Below are positions 37,122-48,573 of a DNA stretch of 64,000 nt, piece by piece (position 1 is the stretch's first letter; the number at the start of each line of letters is the position of its first letter). Source of the DNA: Sinonovacula constricta (taxonomy: Eukaryota > Mollusca > Bivalvia > Cardiida > Solecurtidae); the NCBI GenBank assembly GCA_007844125.1, contig CM017556.1, forward strand, positions 70,618,697-70,682,696, in the 5' to 3' direction. The translations under genes and the position numbers were made by a program. A model generated the notes under the pieces. The model made no database searches, was not told the origin of the DNA, and saw only the letters and a list, made by a program, of their open reading frames with translations.

Positions 37122-37899
37122 GTGAATTATAAAACGACAGGAAACTTACCAACATAATTGTTGCAGGAACACTTACGGTAAGTATTATATCCTAACTACA
37201 TGCTTTAACAAACAGTAATGTAACTATTGCAGAAAAGCAAGAAGGAAGTAAAACTGATGTAGTAGAAAGGAATCTACAAGAATGCTAAGCATCAGATATA
37301 TTGAATAAAGTTACAGGGCCACATCCCTGGGGAGCAACTCAGGTTGACTTCTATATTAGAAGAAGATTTTATATTGTGATTTTATATTGTTTATCTTCTA
37401 TTTCATCTAGTTTTGTATATTTTCTGTTTGACCTAGTTTTCTTCCCAATTTTATCAGAAAGCTTTCATTGAAATGTATCATTAATGACTAAATCAGCGTG
37501 CAGCAATGTCTAAATACACGCTCAAAATGAAATAAAACAAATAATGAAAAGTAAATAATGAACTTATATAAAAAAAAGTCTTTATGGCAACAGTACTCTT
37601 TCAATAATCTTAAAACATATAAATAGTATTAGCAGCAAGCTAATTAGGGAAAAAAACAACAGTTAATTGCTGAGCAAATATGAAAATAACTGTTTCACTA
37701 TTTTCGCATTAAACCTGTTAAAACAATGTAAATATAATACTGCCAAAGAATAGACCAAGTCAAGTCTTCTCGACTTTATTTCTTGTTTTCTTTTTTAAGA
37801 TGCCATAGGACTTTATCTGTTACAATATAATTTTAAAATTACTTTATGTAGCATGCTTAAGATTTTAGTTTTTTTAAGTCTGTTGTGGTACATTCTGCT
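37122..37899. other. Non-coding stretch
   Basis: AT-rich, no recognised gene or repeat. Confidence 0.5.
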
Positions 37900-38028
37900 T
37901 TAACACATGAGGGTTACCTCCCATATCTTGGGCCTGAGAGTTTAGACTTGTAGGACACATTGCTAGAACACATCTGGGTTACCCACCATACCTGGGGCCT
38001 GAGAGTTGAGATTTGTGGGACACATTAC
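37900..38028. repeat. Two-copy 64-bp tandem repeat, third copy displaced
   Basis: ACACATGAGGGTTACCTCCC and ACACATCTGGGTTACCCACC head two adjacent units with GGGCCTGAGAGTT. A third partial unit (GATCTGGATTACCTCCCATG) lies at 38415-38456 beyond the palindromic-ended element. Confidence 0.75.
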
Positions 38029-38029
38029 T

Positions 38030-38400
38030 ACTACCAATCGGGACATCTCGGATAATTCACGAATCATCTCTCGGATGTATGTAGGTAGTCTGATCACCTC
38101 GGCCATTTATCTAAATGGAACTTCTTTTGTGACAGACGTCAAAATAAAGATGGCAGCTTGGGTGACAGCTCACTACAGTACGATGCCAGTAAAACTTCAA
38201 TTTGTGGCGGCTTCAAATTTAAATCATCCGATTTTATTTTACCCAGCGCAGCAGACACGCAGCTGTCAAACGATGGCAGTGTTTATGTTTTGTGCGAACT
38301 ACGTAGGTCTATTCTTCTTCCGACTTCCGGCGAACAAAACAATTGTGATTTCACCAGATACATCCGAGGGATGATTGTCCCGAGGACGGAATAACCTGAG
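38030..38400. mobile_element. CpG-containing element with inverted termini
   Basis: The ends are imperfect inverted repeats: CTCTCGGATGTAT at 38068-38080 and ATACATCCGAGGGATGATTG at 38358-38377. The flanking GGGACA and TGTCCC motifs are also inverted. The interior has more CpG than its neighbours and a CRE-like GACGTCA before ATGGCAGC. It splits a 64-bp repeat, supporting insertion. The 122-codon plus-strand frame across it has no domain and I do not call it. Confidence 0.55.
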
Positions 38401-38663
38401 GAGTTCGGATTGTGCTACTGCAGATCTGGATTACCTCCCATGTCTGGAACCCTGAGTTATGCTGTCCAAGACGTTATTAACCTAGTCATTATCATATTAA
38501 TAACAGCAATGAAAATAACACTTTTAAGGTATCGTAATACACAACTTGTGGACTTTAAAAATGCAACTGTGATAAATGAACTAATAACCCATCAATGAGC
38601 CAAATATACATATATCAATAAGTCATTGTATGTATACTAGAGACTGGATAGTGTAACACTTAC

Positions 38664-38738
38664 CTTCTTCTCCGGAATAAACATACTAACAGGATGGGCT
38701 CTTTTAGGAATCTTCAAGCCTTTTGATTTGCCTCTCTT
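38664..38738 (-). CDS. Candidate internal exon, 75 bp, product unknown
   Basis: The best small exon in the window. On the minus strand the acceptor is GTTACCTTTCAG and the donor is GAAG then GTAAGTGTT, both close to consensus. The segment is exactly 25 codons in phase 0, and only this frame lacks stops. The peptide is strongly basic at the start and end: KRGKSKGLKIPKRAHPVSMF then IPEKK. I do not recognise the family. The basic runs suggest a linker or nuclear-localisation-like region, but that is inference. It lies about 18 kb upstream, on the same strand, of the candidate terminal exon at 20543-20868, with repeat-filled sequence between. Confidence 0.5.
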
Positions 38739-39829
38739 CTGAAAGGTAACAAATCATGGCATTACAGATACATACAATAAATGGAAACACAACTGAATAC
38801 ATTCAATTCTGAATGTAAAAATACTTCTAGGAAACAGCTATGTATATATATGAATGTAATTAAGTAATGCATATAAAGCAAAAACAAACACACAGGTACT
38901 AGTATAATATATGAAACTATATTGAACAATACATATCATCTATTCCAATTTGATAAAAACATTCAGCTACTGCTCTGACACTGTTACTGTCATCATTTCA
39001 GATTAGGAGCAGACATTTCACTCAAGTTTTTCATAAATTCTAAAATCTAATTTGCATGAACTTATACAAATCTAGGTTTTGTACTTACATGTCTGGTGAA
39101 CATAAATAAAATTGTTATGACAAAGGGCTATAACTCTGCTTATATTAAAGTAAGCATGACATGCCTACACCAAGCACCAAGTAGGTTAAGTATTTATAAT
39201 TGTTTAAGTTAAATGAAAATGTGATCAATAGTAACTAAAAAATAGTGCCGATCAATTCATGATCATAATCAAATATAACACAAAGGGCTATAATTCATTT
39301 GAAATCATGATTTGGTCATGTGTCAAAGATAGCACAACTAGGCATGGAACTAACAATTCCTGCTAGGTTTTATCAAAGTCTGACCAATGGTAGCCAAGAA
39401 AAAGCAAGAACAAATTTCTTCCAAGAACAAATTGATGGACTCAATTTCAACATACCCCCTATATACTTCTCATAAAAGGGTATAATAAATACACAATATA
39501 TATGTAGTCTTTATGAGTTAAAAATCTAATTGTCAATCATTTATTTATAAAGGAAAAGTTAAAAAATACTAATAATAAACCATGTAAGCCTGAATAATCA
39601 AATAGATATAGTAATATAAGTTTTTTATCACCATAATATATATGTTAAATACATCCTGATAGAAAACAGCCATAATAAATTATTCATTACTGTCTGGGTA
39701 TAATACATAATTATGTATACTGTATAAAATGACAATTATGGTAATTATAAAAAAATATGCATGACACCAAGAAGCAAAACTTACTGAACAACACCAAGGA
39801 AAAATGTATTATTCCAGACAGTTATGTTT
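38739..39829. other. Non-coding stretch, possibly intron
   Basis: AT-rich, with no recognised element. If the exon at 38664-38738 is real, this is intron upstream of it. Confidence 0.45.
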
Positions 39830-40063
39830 TTGGGGTTTATCATCCCACCAACAATCATCAGTTATCTGAAGATAGTGGTAGCATACAGCAGACTTGAGCT
39901 GCCTTCACTGTGAACAGCTTACAGCAAACAATTGGCACAATACAACACCCGGCCAGACAATCCGGACACCTCAGCAACCATTCCTAGAACTACCTTTTAA
40001 GCATTTGCAAATGATATATATACTACTTACATTTAATCTGACTTTGGTATGGTTATACTCAAA
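39830..40063 (-). mobile_element. SINE-B host copy, left part
   Basis: Tail and body of an old, diverged SINE-B (GGGTTTATCATCCCACCAAC; AGTTATCTGAAGATAGTGG; CTGCCTTCACTGTGAACAG). The element continues at 40346 beyond an inserted SINE-A. Confidence 0.78.
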
Positions 40064-40072
40064 AAGCCTGGG

Positions 40073-40336
40073 ATGGGATTTGCTGGCATTTTTATTGATA
40101 CTGTGCAGCAACATTTCTATCATTATAGCACAGTGGCACTTATGAGGTGCCCAGGGAGTGAACCCGGCAGGTCCATTATACTGACACCGACGTGTCAGGC
40201 ATAATGCTGTACCCTTAGCCCTGAGCATTAGGAGGGAAGCCACTACTACCAACTTTTAAGTCTTTGGTTTGTCCCGGCAGAGGTTTGAACCCGTGACCTC
40301 CTCTCTCTAACAATTGAGCTATTGCAGCTGGTCTAG
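40073..40336 (-). mobile_element. SINE-A nested inside SINE-B
   Basis: Minus-strand SINE-A with recognisable head (TGAGCTATTGCAGCTGG complement of box A; box B read as GGTTTGAACCCG) and body. Flanked by AAGCCTGGG at 40064-40072 and 40337-40345, a 9-bp duplication of SINE-B sequence. The insertion lies next to the position of the host's box B. Confidence 0.88.
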
Positions 40337-40345
40337 AAGCCTGGG

Positions 40346-40390
40346 TCTCCCATCACTGGAGCTGACTCTCTACTGTGTCTTTGCTACTCT
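40346..40390 (-). mobile_element. SINE-B host copy, right part (head)
   Basis: TCTCCCATCACTGGAGCTGA CTCTCTACTG matches the SINE-B tRNA-like head and resumes exactly where 40063 left off. Confidence 0.75.
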
Positions 40391-40424
40391 AGATGGATGA
40401 ATCCTTCATGAACACCCAACTATC

Positions 40425-41100
40425 ATTATTGGAGCAAGACACCAAACAACAGTCTGGGTAGAATCACTGTTGCTGCAAGACCCCAAACAACAGTCTGGGT
40501 AGAACTACTGATGGAGCAAGACCCCAAACAACAGTCTGGGTAGAATCACTGTTGCTGCAAGACCCCAAACAACAGTCTGGGTAGAACTACTGATGGAGCA
40601 AGACCCCAAACAACAGTCTGGGTAGAATCACTGTTGCTGCAAGACCCCAAACAACAATCTGGGTAGAATCACTGTTGCTGCAAGACCCCAAACAACAGTC
40701 TGGGTAGAATCACTGTTGCTGCAAGACCCCAAACAAGTCTGGGTAGAACTACTGATGGAGCAAGACCCCAAACAACAGTCTGGGTAGAACTACTGATGGA
40801 GCAAGACCCCAAACAACAGTCTGGGTAGAATCACTGTTGCTGCAAGACCCCAAACAACAGTCTGGGTAGAACTACTGATTGAGCAAGATCCCAAACAACA
40901 GTCTGGGTAGAACTACTGATGGAGCAAGACCCCAAACAATAGTCTGGGTAGAATCACTGTTGCTGCAAGACCCCAAACAACAGTCTGGGTAGAACTACTG
41001 ATGGAGCAAGTCCCCAAACAACAGTCTGGTTAGAACTATTGATGGAGCAAAACAACATTCTTGGTAGAACCACTAATGCACCATAGGTAAGCTAGAAGAC
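40425..41100 (-). repeat. 41-bp minisatellite inside a SINE-C copy
   Basis: About 15 units of GCAAGACCCCAAACAACAGT CTGGGTAGAACTACTGATGG A, alternating with a GAATCACTGTTGCT variant. The unit is the SINE-C 3' body. The left flank (TCATTATTGGAGCAAGACAC) and right flank (TGGTAGAACCACTAATGCAC, AGCTAGAAGACC) continue as ordinary SINE-C sequence. The array was therefore amplified inside a SINE copy. The two variants form an irregular two-unit higher-order pattern. Confidence 0.93.
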
Positions 41101-42013
41101 CAACACAATTAAGAAAAATACAGAGAATAATATAGATGTGATCAATTTAAATATCAGCCTGCCACGGAAACTTATTTAAGATGTAATAACGTCACAATAT
41201 TTTAAAAATGACATTAAATTTAAATACCTAAATCTGTCTGTCTGTCCGCAAGCTGAAATAAAATTGATTATACGCCAGATTCTTTTTTATTCAATTATTT
41301 CCAGCTAACCTGAGGTACGCCAGTGGTTCTACCTAGATTAAGTCTGTGGTCTCCTTCAACCACATGACGTTAATTCTTTAAAAAGTATTTTCATTTTTAA
41401 GTTTTCATTAAAATTTTGGTAAATCAATCACTTACGTACAAGACACTGCAATTCAACAAATTATGATTAAACAGCATTACTTTTATTACAAAATATCATT
41501 GAAAACTGACAATGTTTTTTGTATTGGCAATTTCACTGTAAATTGTATATTTCACCTCTATAAATGTATAAAAAAAACGAACTTTTAGATGTGAACAATG
41601 AAAATAAACAAAGTAATGGTGCAATATTGCACAATCAAAACAAGGCAGAATGTGACATCATACCGAGTTGACACCAAAAGACCAACTTGATACTACAATA
41701 ACACAATCAGCTTGTTTTCAGTCTCATGCCTGAAATACCAGTATAAAATGATTGGAGGTAAAAAAACAATAACTTATGCTTAAGTTTTAGATCATAGTAA
41801 AGTATACCATAGCCCACATATAAGTTCAAATCGAAGCAACCAGAAACTTAATGGACGGTCTCAACTTAAATCTCAATATTTCTTAGTTATTTTTATTTCT
41901 TAATTGAGTTTATAACAATATTTGTTTTTACACTTGCAGAAATTATCGCCAATTTATTTCCAGAACCCTTAAGTGTGTAGGTTTGTATCCTAATTGGAGC
42001 GAAAAATGTCATG
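41101..42013. other. Non-coding stretch
   Basis: Holds a SINE-C fragment at 41297-41372. Otherwise AT-rich with no gene. Confidence 0.45.
41297..41372 (+). mobile_element. SINE-C fragment
   Basis: CCAGCTAACCTGAGGTACGC, then CAGTGGTTCTACCTAGATTA and GTGGTCTCCTTCAACCAC match the plus-strand SINE-C body. Confidence 0.6.
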
Positions 42014-42204
42014 CAAGAACCCCGACTAGCTGCGAGAACCCCTACTAGCTGCGAGAACCCCTACTAGCTGCGAGAACCCCGACTAGCTGCGAGAACCCCT
42101 ACTAGCTGCGAGAACCCTGACTAGCTGCGAGAACCCCTACTAGCTGCGAGAACCCCGACTAGCTGCGAGAACCCCAACTAGCTGCGAGAACCCCTACTAG
42201 CTGC
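42014..42204. repeat. 19-bp minisatellite, 10 units
   Basis: GAGAACCCCTACTAGCTGC repeated, with T/G/A variation at one position (CCCTAC, CCCGAC, CCCAAC). It is G+C-richer than the surroundings and very homogeneous, so probably young. CTAGCTGC..GCGAG is partly self-complementary. Confidence 0.95.
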
Positions 42205-42617
42205 GGTGATTCCATGCATAGCATTTGTCAAATCATCAATGCAACAATCATCATCATCAAACAAACAATAATCAACAGGGAAAGGGGTCTGAATTTGGAT
42301 GAAGCCACACAGCTGTGACAGCTACATGGCCACATCCTGTATCACTGAGACCGGATGAGAGGGAAATACTGGAATGTTACTGGAAACAACAGGAACATGT
42401 CCAGGACATGTGACCTTTACAGGTGACCTTTGCACATGGATCATCCACCAACATAATGTGATGCTTGCAACAATCCGACCCTCCCTGAGTCACAATCACC
42501 CAGCCCTACTACAACTGTAAATAACCCATTCTTAGTTTTATAGTTACATATTAATGACTTTATGCACTGATAAACATTTTGATTGACACTTAACATCATA
42601 TTTTGTAGAATCTGACG

Positions 42618-42695
42618 AGACAGCTCCCACCAGAAGATATCTGATCCTAGCTGGAGCTGGCAGATCTGGACCAACACTATTTGCTTGTGCCTGAT
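42618..42695. repeat. Palindromic hairpin repeat copy
   Basis: GACAGCTCCCACCAGAAGAT, a loop containing AGCTGGAGCTGGC, then AGATCTGGACCAACACTATT TGCTTG. Confidence 0.65.
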
Positions 42696-43337
42696 TAATA
42701 TGTGCCAAGCAGGCCAAGAGTTATAAGCCATTACCTTCAGTCAGCTGAGCAGGACAGCTGCTTTAGTAAAACCCTGACATTTCATTCCCTCAGTTATAAC
42801 CTTGCCCAGGCCATTAAACCAGCTTTATTTATTATACCTCTCAAAATTAATTACTGATGTTGAATTACAACTGATCTAAACTGCCCCAAGAAAGTATGTT
42901 TGACCTTTTCAAGCCTTTAACCACTCAAGTGTATGTAAGATGAACATGCCGTGGGGATTTATCCGTGGGGATTTATCTCATTGTTTCAGCTCTTATATTC
43001 AAACAAGTCTTTTTGCATTCAATATATACTTACAATTCTTTATGGTACAATATCTATAAAACATTTAAAAGTGACATGGCCAAAGTTTGTGTTGATACAT
43101 ACATACAGAACAACTTGATCCAATATATACGGCTGCCTTTATTGTGAATGTATGTCAATGTGATACAACTCATCATATTGAGAAAATCATCATTACATCA
43201 GGCACAAGTCACTCCTCCCTGATAAAACTTCCATAACTTATTAACATTACACCCAACCACATTATCCCAATATTGAACGACCAAAAGATTTTTTTAAATC
43301 TTAAAAGAATGGTAAGAATGACTTAATCATGCTTGAG

Positions 43338-43412
43338 TAAATTGTCTAGATCCAGATCAACAGACTCCTCCCAGGAGGTATCAGAGCACTATGTCTGCTA
43401 GTTGCTGCTTAG
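43338..43412. repeat. Palindromic hairpin repeat copy
   Basis: AATTGTCTAGATCCAGATCA, CTCCTCCCAGGAGG at the turn, then TATGTCTGCTAGTTGCTGCT. The stem is diverged on the right. Confidence 0.6.
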
Positions 43413-45054
43413 TGTTTATCAGTAACTTCTGATAGTTCAGCATTAAATTGAGGTGAGTTAGCATAAAGCATTAACAAGTGTAACAATATATGGGTTAGAA
43501 CTTCACCCAAAAAAAACTATGGAAATGATACTGTAATCCCTGGACACCCGGCCTGAGGGATCTGTCACATAATACAGATATACTGATATAACAAGACACA
43601 CATCTGATCACCTAGAAATAATTAATACAAATAAGTGTATCTACTGTATAATTTCAGGCAATTACATGTAAAATTGATTAAAATTTATTCTAAAAAGGAA
43701 ACAGTCAATTGCTGTTAATTGCAGCCAACTGTAAACAGTCCACAGGTTTTCAAAAGTCCTTCAGGAGTGATTGTGCTAAAAGTACTTTGAATAAAAAACA
43801 ATGTAACTTGTATTTTACATGTAGTATTGCAATCATAATGAATATTGGTATAATGTTAATTAAACTTTTTAACTGAAAATACATTGTGCTCTCCTGTAAA
43901 GCTGACAACATGGTCAGTTTTTTTTTACACTGACAATACAGGAATATTGAAGCACAGTGACAAAGGTACAAAGGCGAGCTCACATTTGACATAAACATGA
44001 TGAGTTCCTCAAATTACACATATATATCTATTCATGGGCTGTTGTAGGCTTGTGTGTTAAGGTCTTTTTTTGTCATTCTGTGGTGTGGGGGGTATTGTTC
44101 AATGAGTGAAGAGCAGAGCTATCTCCCTTACTACTCTACAAAGGGGATAATTAGAACTGTTTACTATTAAAATTATCAATCTTTTAAGGTGACTGGATAA
44201 AAATAAAACACGAGTAAACATAAATGTAATTGTTGAGGTAAGGACAGGTTAATGAGTATGTAAAGAAGCTCTGGAGTGTTTTCAGTATACCCTATAGGAT
44301 ACTGTAGCCTTGGGAAGTCTGTCTGCCATTCACCTGGCTGATATACTTAAACGCTAATACAATTAGTAGGGACAACATGACCCAGAGAGAACATCATAGC
44401 AAGTTCTAACAGAATGGTAATGAAAACAGTTTGTGCATCCTGAACAAACACATAATATTTGGTATCATCTGTTCAGTTTTTAGAAGTAAGCATTTGTGCA
44501 TGATTTAAATAATCAAGGAGCATATTTTGTGATGGCACAAACTAAACGTCCTTACTACCTAGGTATGCACAAATTGACAAAACCTGTGCGGATAGAGACG
44601 AATCTGATTGGTTATATCCTACAACTGTAAATTTAATTTTCTGTGTTTGAACTAGTGAATTAGAATAAAATTATTTCCCCTGGTTCATTTGGACTGCTTG
44701 CGATAGGTGGCAAGAGCATGGGATTCTTGAGTTTTTCAGCTTGCTTGCTCATTCAGCACTTGGACAGCCAACAGATATTACCGAGGAAAATTTATAATTT
44801 TTGGCTATAATTTTATACTGTTTTAAATTTAACCAGACCTCATTTCAATTTTGTTTAATAACTATTAATACATTAAAACTTAAGAAATGTACCCAATTAA
44901 GGGTTTTACAAGCCTGCAATAGGGCGTATGCACCACCATTAAGATAGCTAGATAAGATCCATTGCAAGTTAGTTAGAGAATATTTATTTACATTGGTTCA
45001 AAAGCAGTTAAGTCTTACAATAGGGATTAAGGAGGAAAAGTAAAGTAGGCCAGC

Positions 45055-45285
45055 CTCTATCTGGGCTATACACCAACTCTACCAACTCTATCTGGGCTAT
45101 ACACCAACTCTATCTGGGCTATACACCAACTCTATCTGGGCTATACACCAACTCTATCTGGGCTATACACCAACTCTATCTGGGCTATACACCAACTCTA
45201 TCTGGGCTATACACCAACTCTATCTGGGCTATACACCAACTCTATCTGGGCTAAACACCAACTCTATCTGGGCTATACACCAACA
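45055..45285. repeat. 22-bp minisatellite, about 10 units
   Basis: TCTGGGCTATACACCAACTC TA, almost perfect, with one short internal duplication (ACCAACTCTACCAACTC) near 45070 and one A-for-T change near 45253. High homogeneity suggests a recent expansion. Confidence 0.95.
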
Positions 45286-45477
45286 AGTTTCATGCATCAT
45301 TGATCAATCAAAAACACCAGCCCATGGGTATAAGATGGAAGATATTTCACTTGCTTGTATTCTCATATCACCATCATCAAATGTGTAAAATTTTCTTTAA
45401 CTGTAGATGGTATCTAGATGATTGCACTTACTAGTATATGAGCATCTATGCATGGAAAATATAGCATATTTGCATCA

Positions 45478-45545
45478 AAAGCACCCCAATAAATATCTGG
45501 GTAGAACCACAGTGATACACCATATCTTAGATTGAAGATCATTTT
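45478..45545 (-). mobile_element. SINE-C fragment
   Basis: GCACCCCAATAAATATCTGG then GTAGAACCACAGTGATACAC matches the SINE-C 3' body. Confidence 0.55.
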
Positions 45546-46641
45546 ACATAAAATTTTATTTTCTTTCTGACTTCAAGAAAGCAATTTTTTGTTTAACTCA
45601 AAGTTATTTCAGCTTTCCGAGTTGAAATTTTTAATGCAAATATTCTTTCTGACTTCAGCAGCACCAAATTTAAATGCAAAGTTTCTGTCTGACTGCAGTT
45701 ATTCTAAAAAAAATAAATTAAATCTGTACTTTTTATATGTCAGTGTTTCTCTATCAATTTGTTATTGTATCCAGTACATGCACTTGACTGGTTCTCCAGC
45801 CCCTTACAGCATAAAGCAAACAATGCAAGACTGGTTACATAACATGCAGTGGCACAATCTCCAATAACAATGCTATTTAATATGCATTTTAATTTTCAGT
45901 AAAATATGTTTATACAAAAAAAGTGTTTTTTAAAAGATCTCCTTAATTTTAGGCTAATGAAGGGCCCCTTTTTTGACATAAATAGATAAACATGCAGTAG
46001 TATTTCTTTCAATTTAATTCAGAAAACAACAACTGTAAGCTTGTTGAATTGATGTTCACAATATGCAAGAATGATTAGGTTACACTAGACTGGCTGATAA
46101 AACATGATGATTTATTTTCTAGCAATGAGAGATAGGCATAAATATTTAATTATCCGTTATCTGCTTTGTGCTATTTACATTCCAATAAACAGATTTAATG
46201 TTACTGGAATACAATTCCTTCATTCTGGCATGTAAACAATTTGTTATTCTTTTATTTGCTTCCCTTACTTATAATATATTCAAATTTCTTTTTGCTAAGA
46301 ACCAATTAACAAAAGGCAGTAAAAAGTGCAGATGCTATGTGTTGGCTACTCTGGGACAACACTTTGTTTTTGCCAAGATATGATCTATGTATGCTTGCAG
46401 GCTTAAGGGTTAGACTTGTGTTTTGTTCATTGGCAGATCAATACACTATAATGCCAACTGCTTGAAGCTGCTTAAAGTGATGCATAATTATTTTGTTGAA
46501 AAATGCTTTCCCCACGACATCTGCCTTGCCTTTACCATGCTTTAATTCCTAATAACCAATACAAAATCTAATTTACTTGCAATCTACCACTCCCAAAGAT
46601 AAGTTATTGCTTTTAGAAACTCATCAGTAAATAGTATTTAA

Positions 46642-46675
46642 ACTGATCAAGATCTACACTATTTACTTTGCCTTG
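46642..46675. repeat. Palindromic hairpin repeat, right arm
   Basis: ACTGATCAAGATCTACACTA then TTTACTTTGCC. Confidence 0.55.
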
Positions 46676-47473
46676 GCTCTGTCAATTTGTGCTGAGCAGG
46701 CTCACAGTCTGAGATCACCACAACTGTAGGTTGTGTATTTTTCCATAACATCTTCAAGTATTACACCATCTCTATTTATAACTGAGTGACAAACAAGCTG
46801 CTAAACATGTATGATCTACAATCTATCATAACAACACACTGTCACGTATGTCTTGAGTTCTAGGAACATAGAAGTTCTTAGGATCATAAAGGGATGTACT
46901 GGTATCAGGAATGTAATTTTTTACAAATATTATTTTTAAAACTATATTGAAAGAATTGTTGACATACAGTAACTGTTAATGACAGCCGCATTCACTATAT
47001 TCTGGTTTTATAATATTTTATTTATGTGTCCAAGAAATTTATACACAGGCTTATGTGCAAACATGATTTTTTATTGAAAGAGGGTAAAGGAATCAGACTA
47101 AAAGTTAATGATACAGCTGCAGTCAAATCAGCACTCACTTGTTGCTGATTGAACCTTGTCAGACCAGCACTGCATTTAGACATTCTACAGCATTAGCACA
47201 AACCTTACTGACATACCGGACTAAAAAAGGTTCACTAGTGAAGTCACATGGGTCTCCGTCTGACATAAATCAGCTGTTTCTCAGATTGATCAGCTGACTA
47301 TCGTCCCCAGCAACCAAGGCTAACTAAGGATGTATACATATGACTCATCTTCAACTTTAAACATCAAATCGAAGCAAAATGGAGACAAAATGTCTCGCTC
47401 AGGAATGAAGACTTAAATCAGCATTGTAAACAGCCTTGTAGCTAAAAACTTAAATATAAGGTGATAGGCTGTC

Positions 47474-48573
47474 CAAACAAGTGATGGTGAACTGATGGGT
47501 TGGGTGGAAGGTTGTGGGTAGACAACTGTCACAAACAAGTGATGGTGAACTGATGGGTTGGGTAGAAGGTTGTGGGTAGACAACTGTCACAAACAGATGA
47601 TGGTGAACTGATGGGTTGGGTGGAAGGTTGGGGGTAGACAACAGTCACAAACATGAAATGGTGAACTGATGGGTTGGGTGGAAGGTTGGGGGTAGACAAC
47701 TGTCACAAACAAGTGATGGTGAACTGATGGGTTGGGTGGAAGGTTGTGGGTAGACAACTGTCACAAACAAATGATGGTGAACTGATGGGTCGGGTGGAAG
47801 GTTGTGGGTAGACAACTGTCACAAACAAATGATGGTGAACTGATGGGTTGGGTGGAAGGTTGGGGGTAGACAACTGTCACAAACAAATGATGGTGAACTG
47901 ATGGGTGGGTGGAAGGTTGTGGGTAGACAAATGTCACTAACAAATGATGGTGAACTGATGGGTTGGGTGGAAGGTTGTGGGTAGACAACAGTCACAAACA
48001 AATGATGGTGAACTGATGGGTTGGGTGGAAGGTTGGGGGTAGACAACAGTCACAAACATGAAATGGTGAACTGATGGGTTGGGTGGAAGGTTGTGGGTAG
48101 ACAACTGTCACAAACAAATAATGGTGAACTGATGGGTGGGTGGAAGGTTGGGGGTAGACAACTGTCACAAACATGTGATGGTGAACTGATGGGTTGGGTG
48201 GAAGGTTGGGGGTAGACAACTGTCACAAACAAATGATGGTGAACTGATGGGTTGGGTGGAAGGTTGGGGGTAGACAACTGTCACAAACAAGTGATGGTGA
48301 ACTGATGGGTTGGGTGGAAGGTTGTGGGTAGACAACTGTCACAAACAAATGATGGTGAACTGATGGGTGGGTGGAAGGTTGTGGGTAGACAACTGTCACA
48401 AACAAATGATGGTGAACTGATGGGTTGGGTGGAAGGTTTTGGGTAGACAACTGTCACAAACAAATGACGGTGAACTGATGGGTGGGTGGAAGGTTGGGGG
48501 TAGACAACTGTCACAAACAAATGATGGTGAACTGATGGGTTGGGTGGAAGGTTGTAGGAGGTCAACTGTCAAG
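47474..48573. repeat. 58-bp minisatellite, about 19 units
   Basis: Units of CAAACAAATGATGGTGAACT, GATGGGTTGGGTGGAAGGTT, GTGGGTAGACAACTGTCA. Some units lack one T (GGGTGGGTGG) and are 57 bp. GTTGTGGG and GTTGGGGG variants alternate. A block near 47630-47990 resembles 48045-48340, suggesting multi-unit duplication. Repeated minus-strand frames of about 75 codons are periodic artefacts. Confidence 0.96.

Larger units (their letters stand above)
42205..45054. other. Non-coding stretch with two hairpin repeats
   Basis: Hairpin copies at 42618-42695 and 43338-43412. A possible, badly decayed SINE-B remnant lies at 43130-43275. A 14-bp duplication (CGTGGGGATTTATC) lies near 42950. No gene. Confidence 0.45.
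45286..47473. other. Non-coding stretch
   Basis: A SINE-C fragment (45478-45545) and a hairpin arm (46642-46675) are present. Short open frames show no domain. Confidence 0.45.

Noticed and set aside
38006..38374. 122-codon plus-strand frame
   Set aside because: Runs across the end of a 64-bp repeat into the inverted-ended element. No domain.
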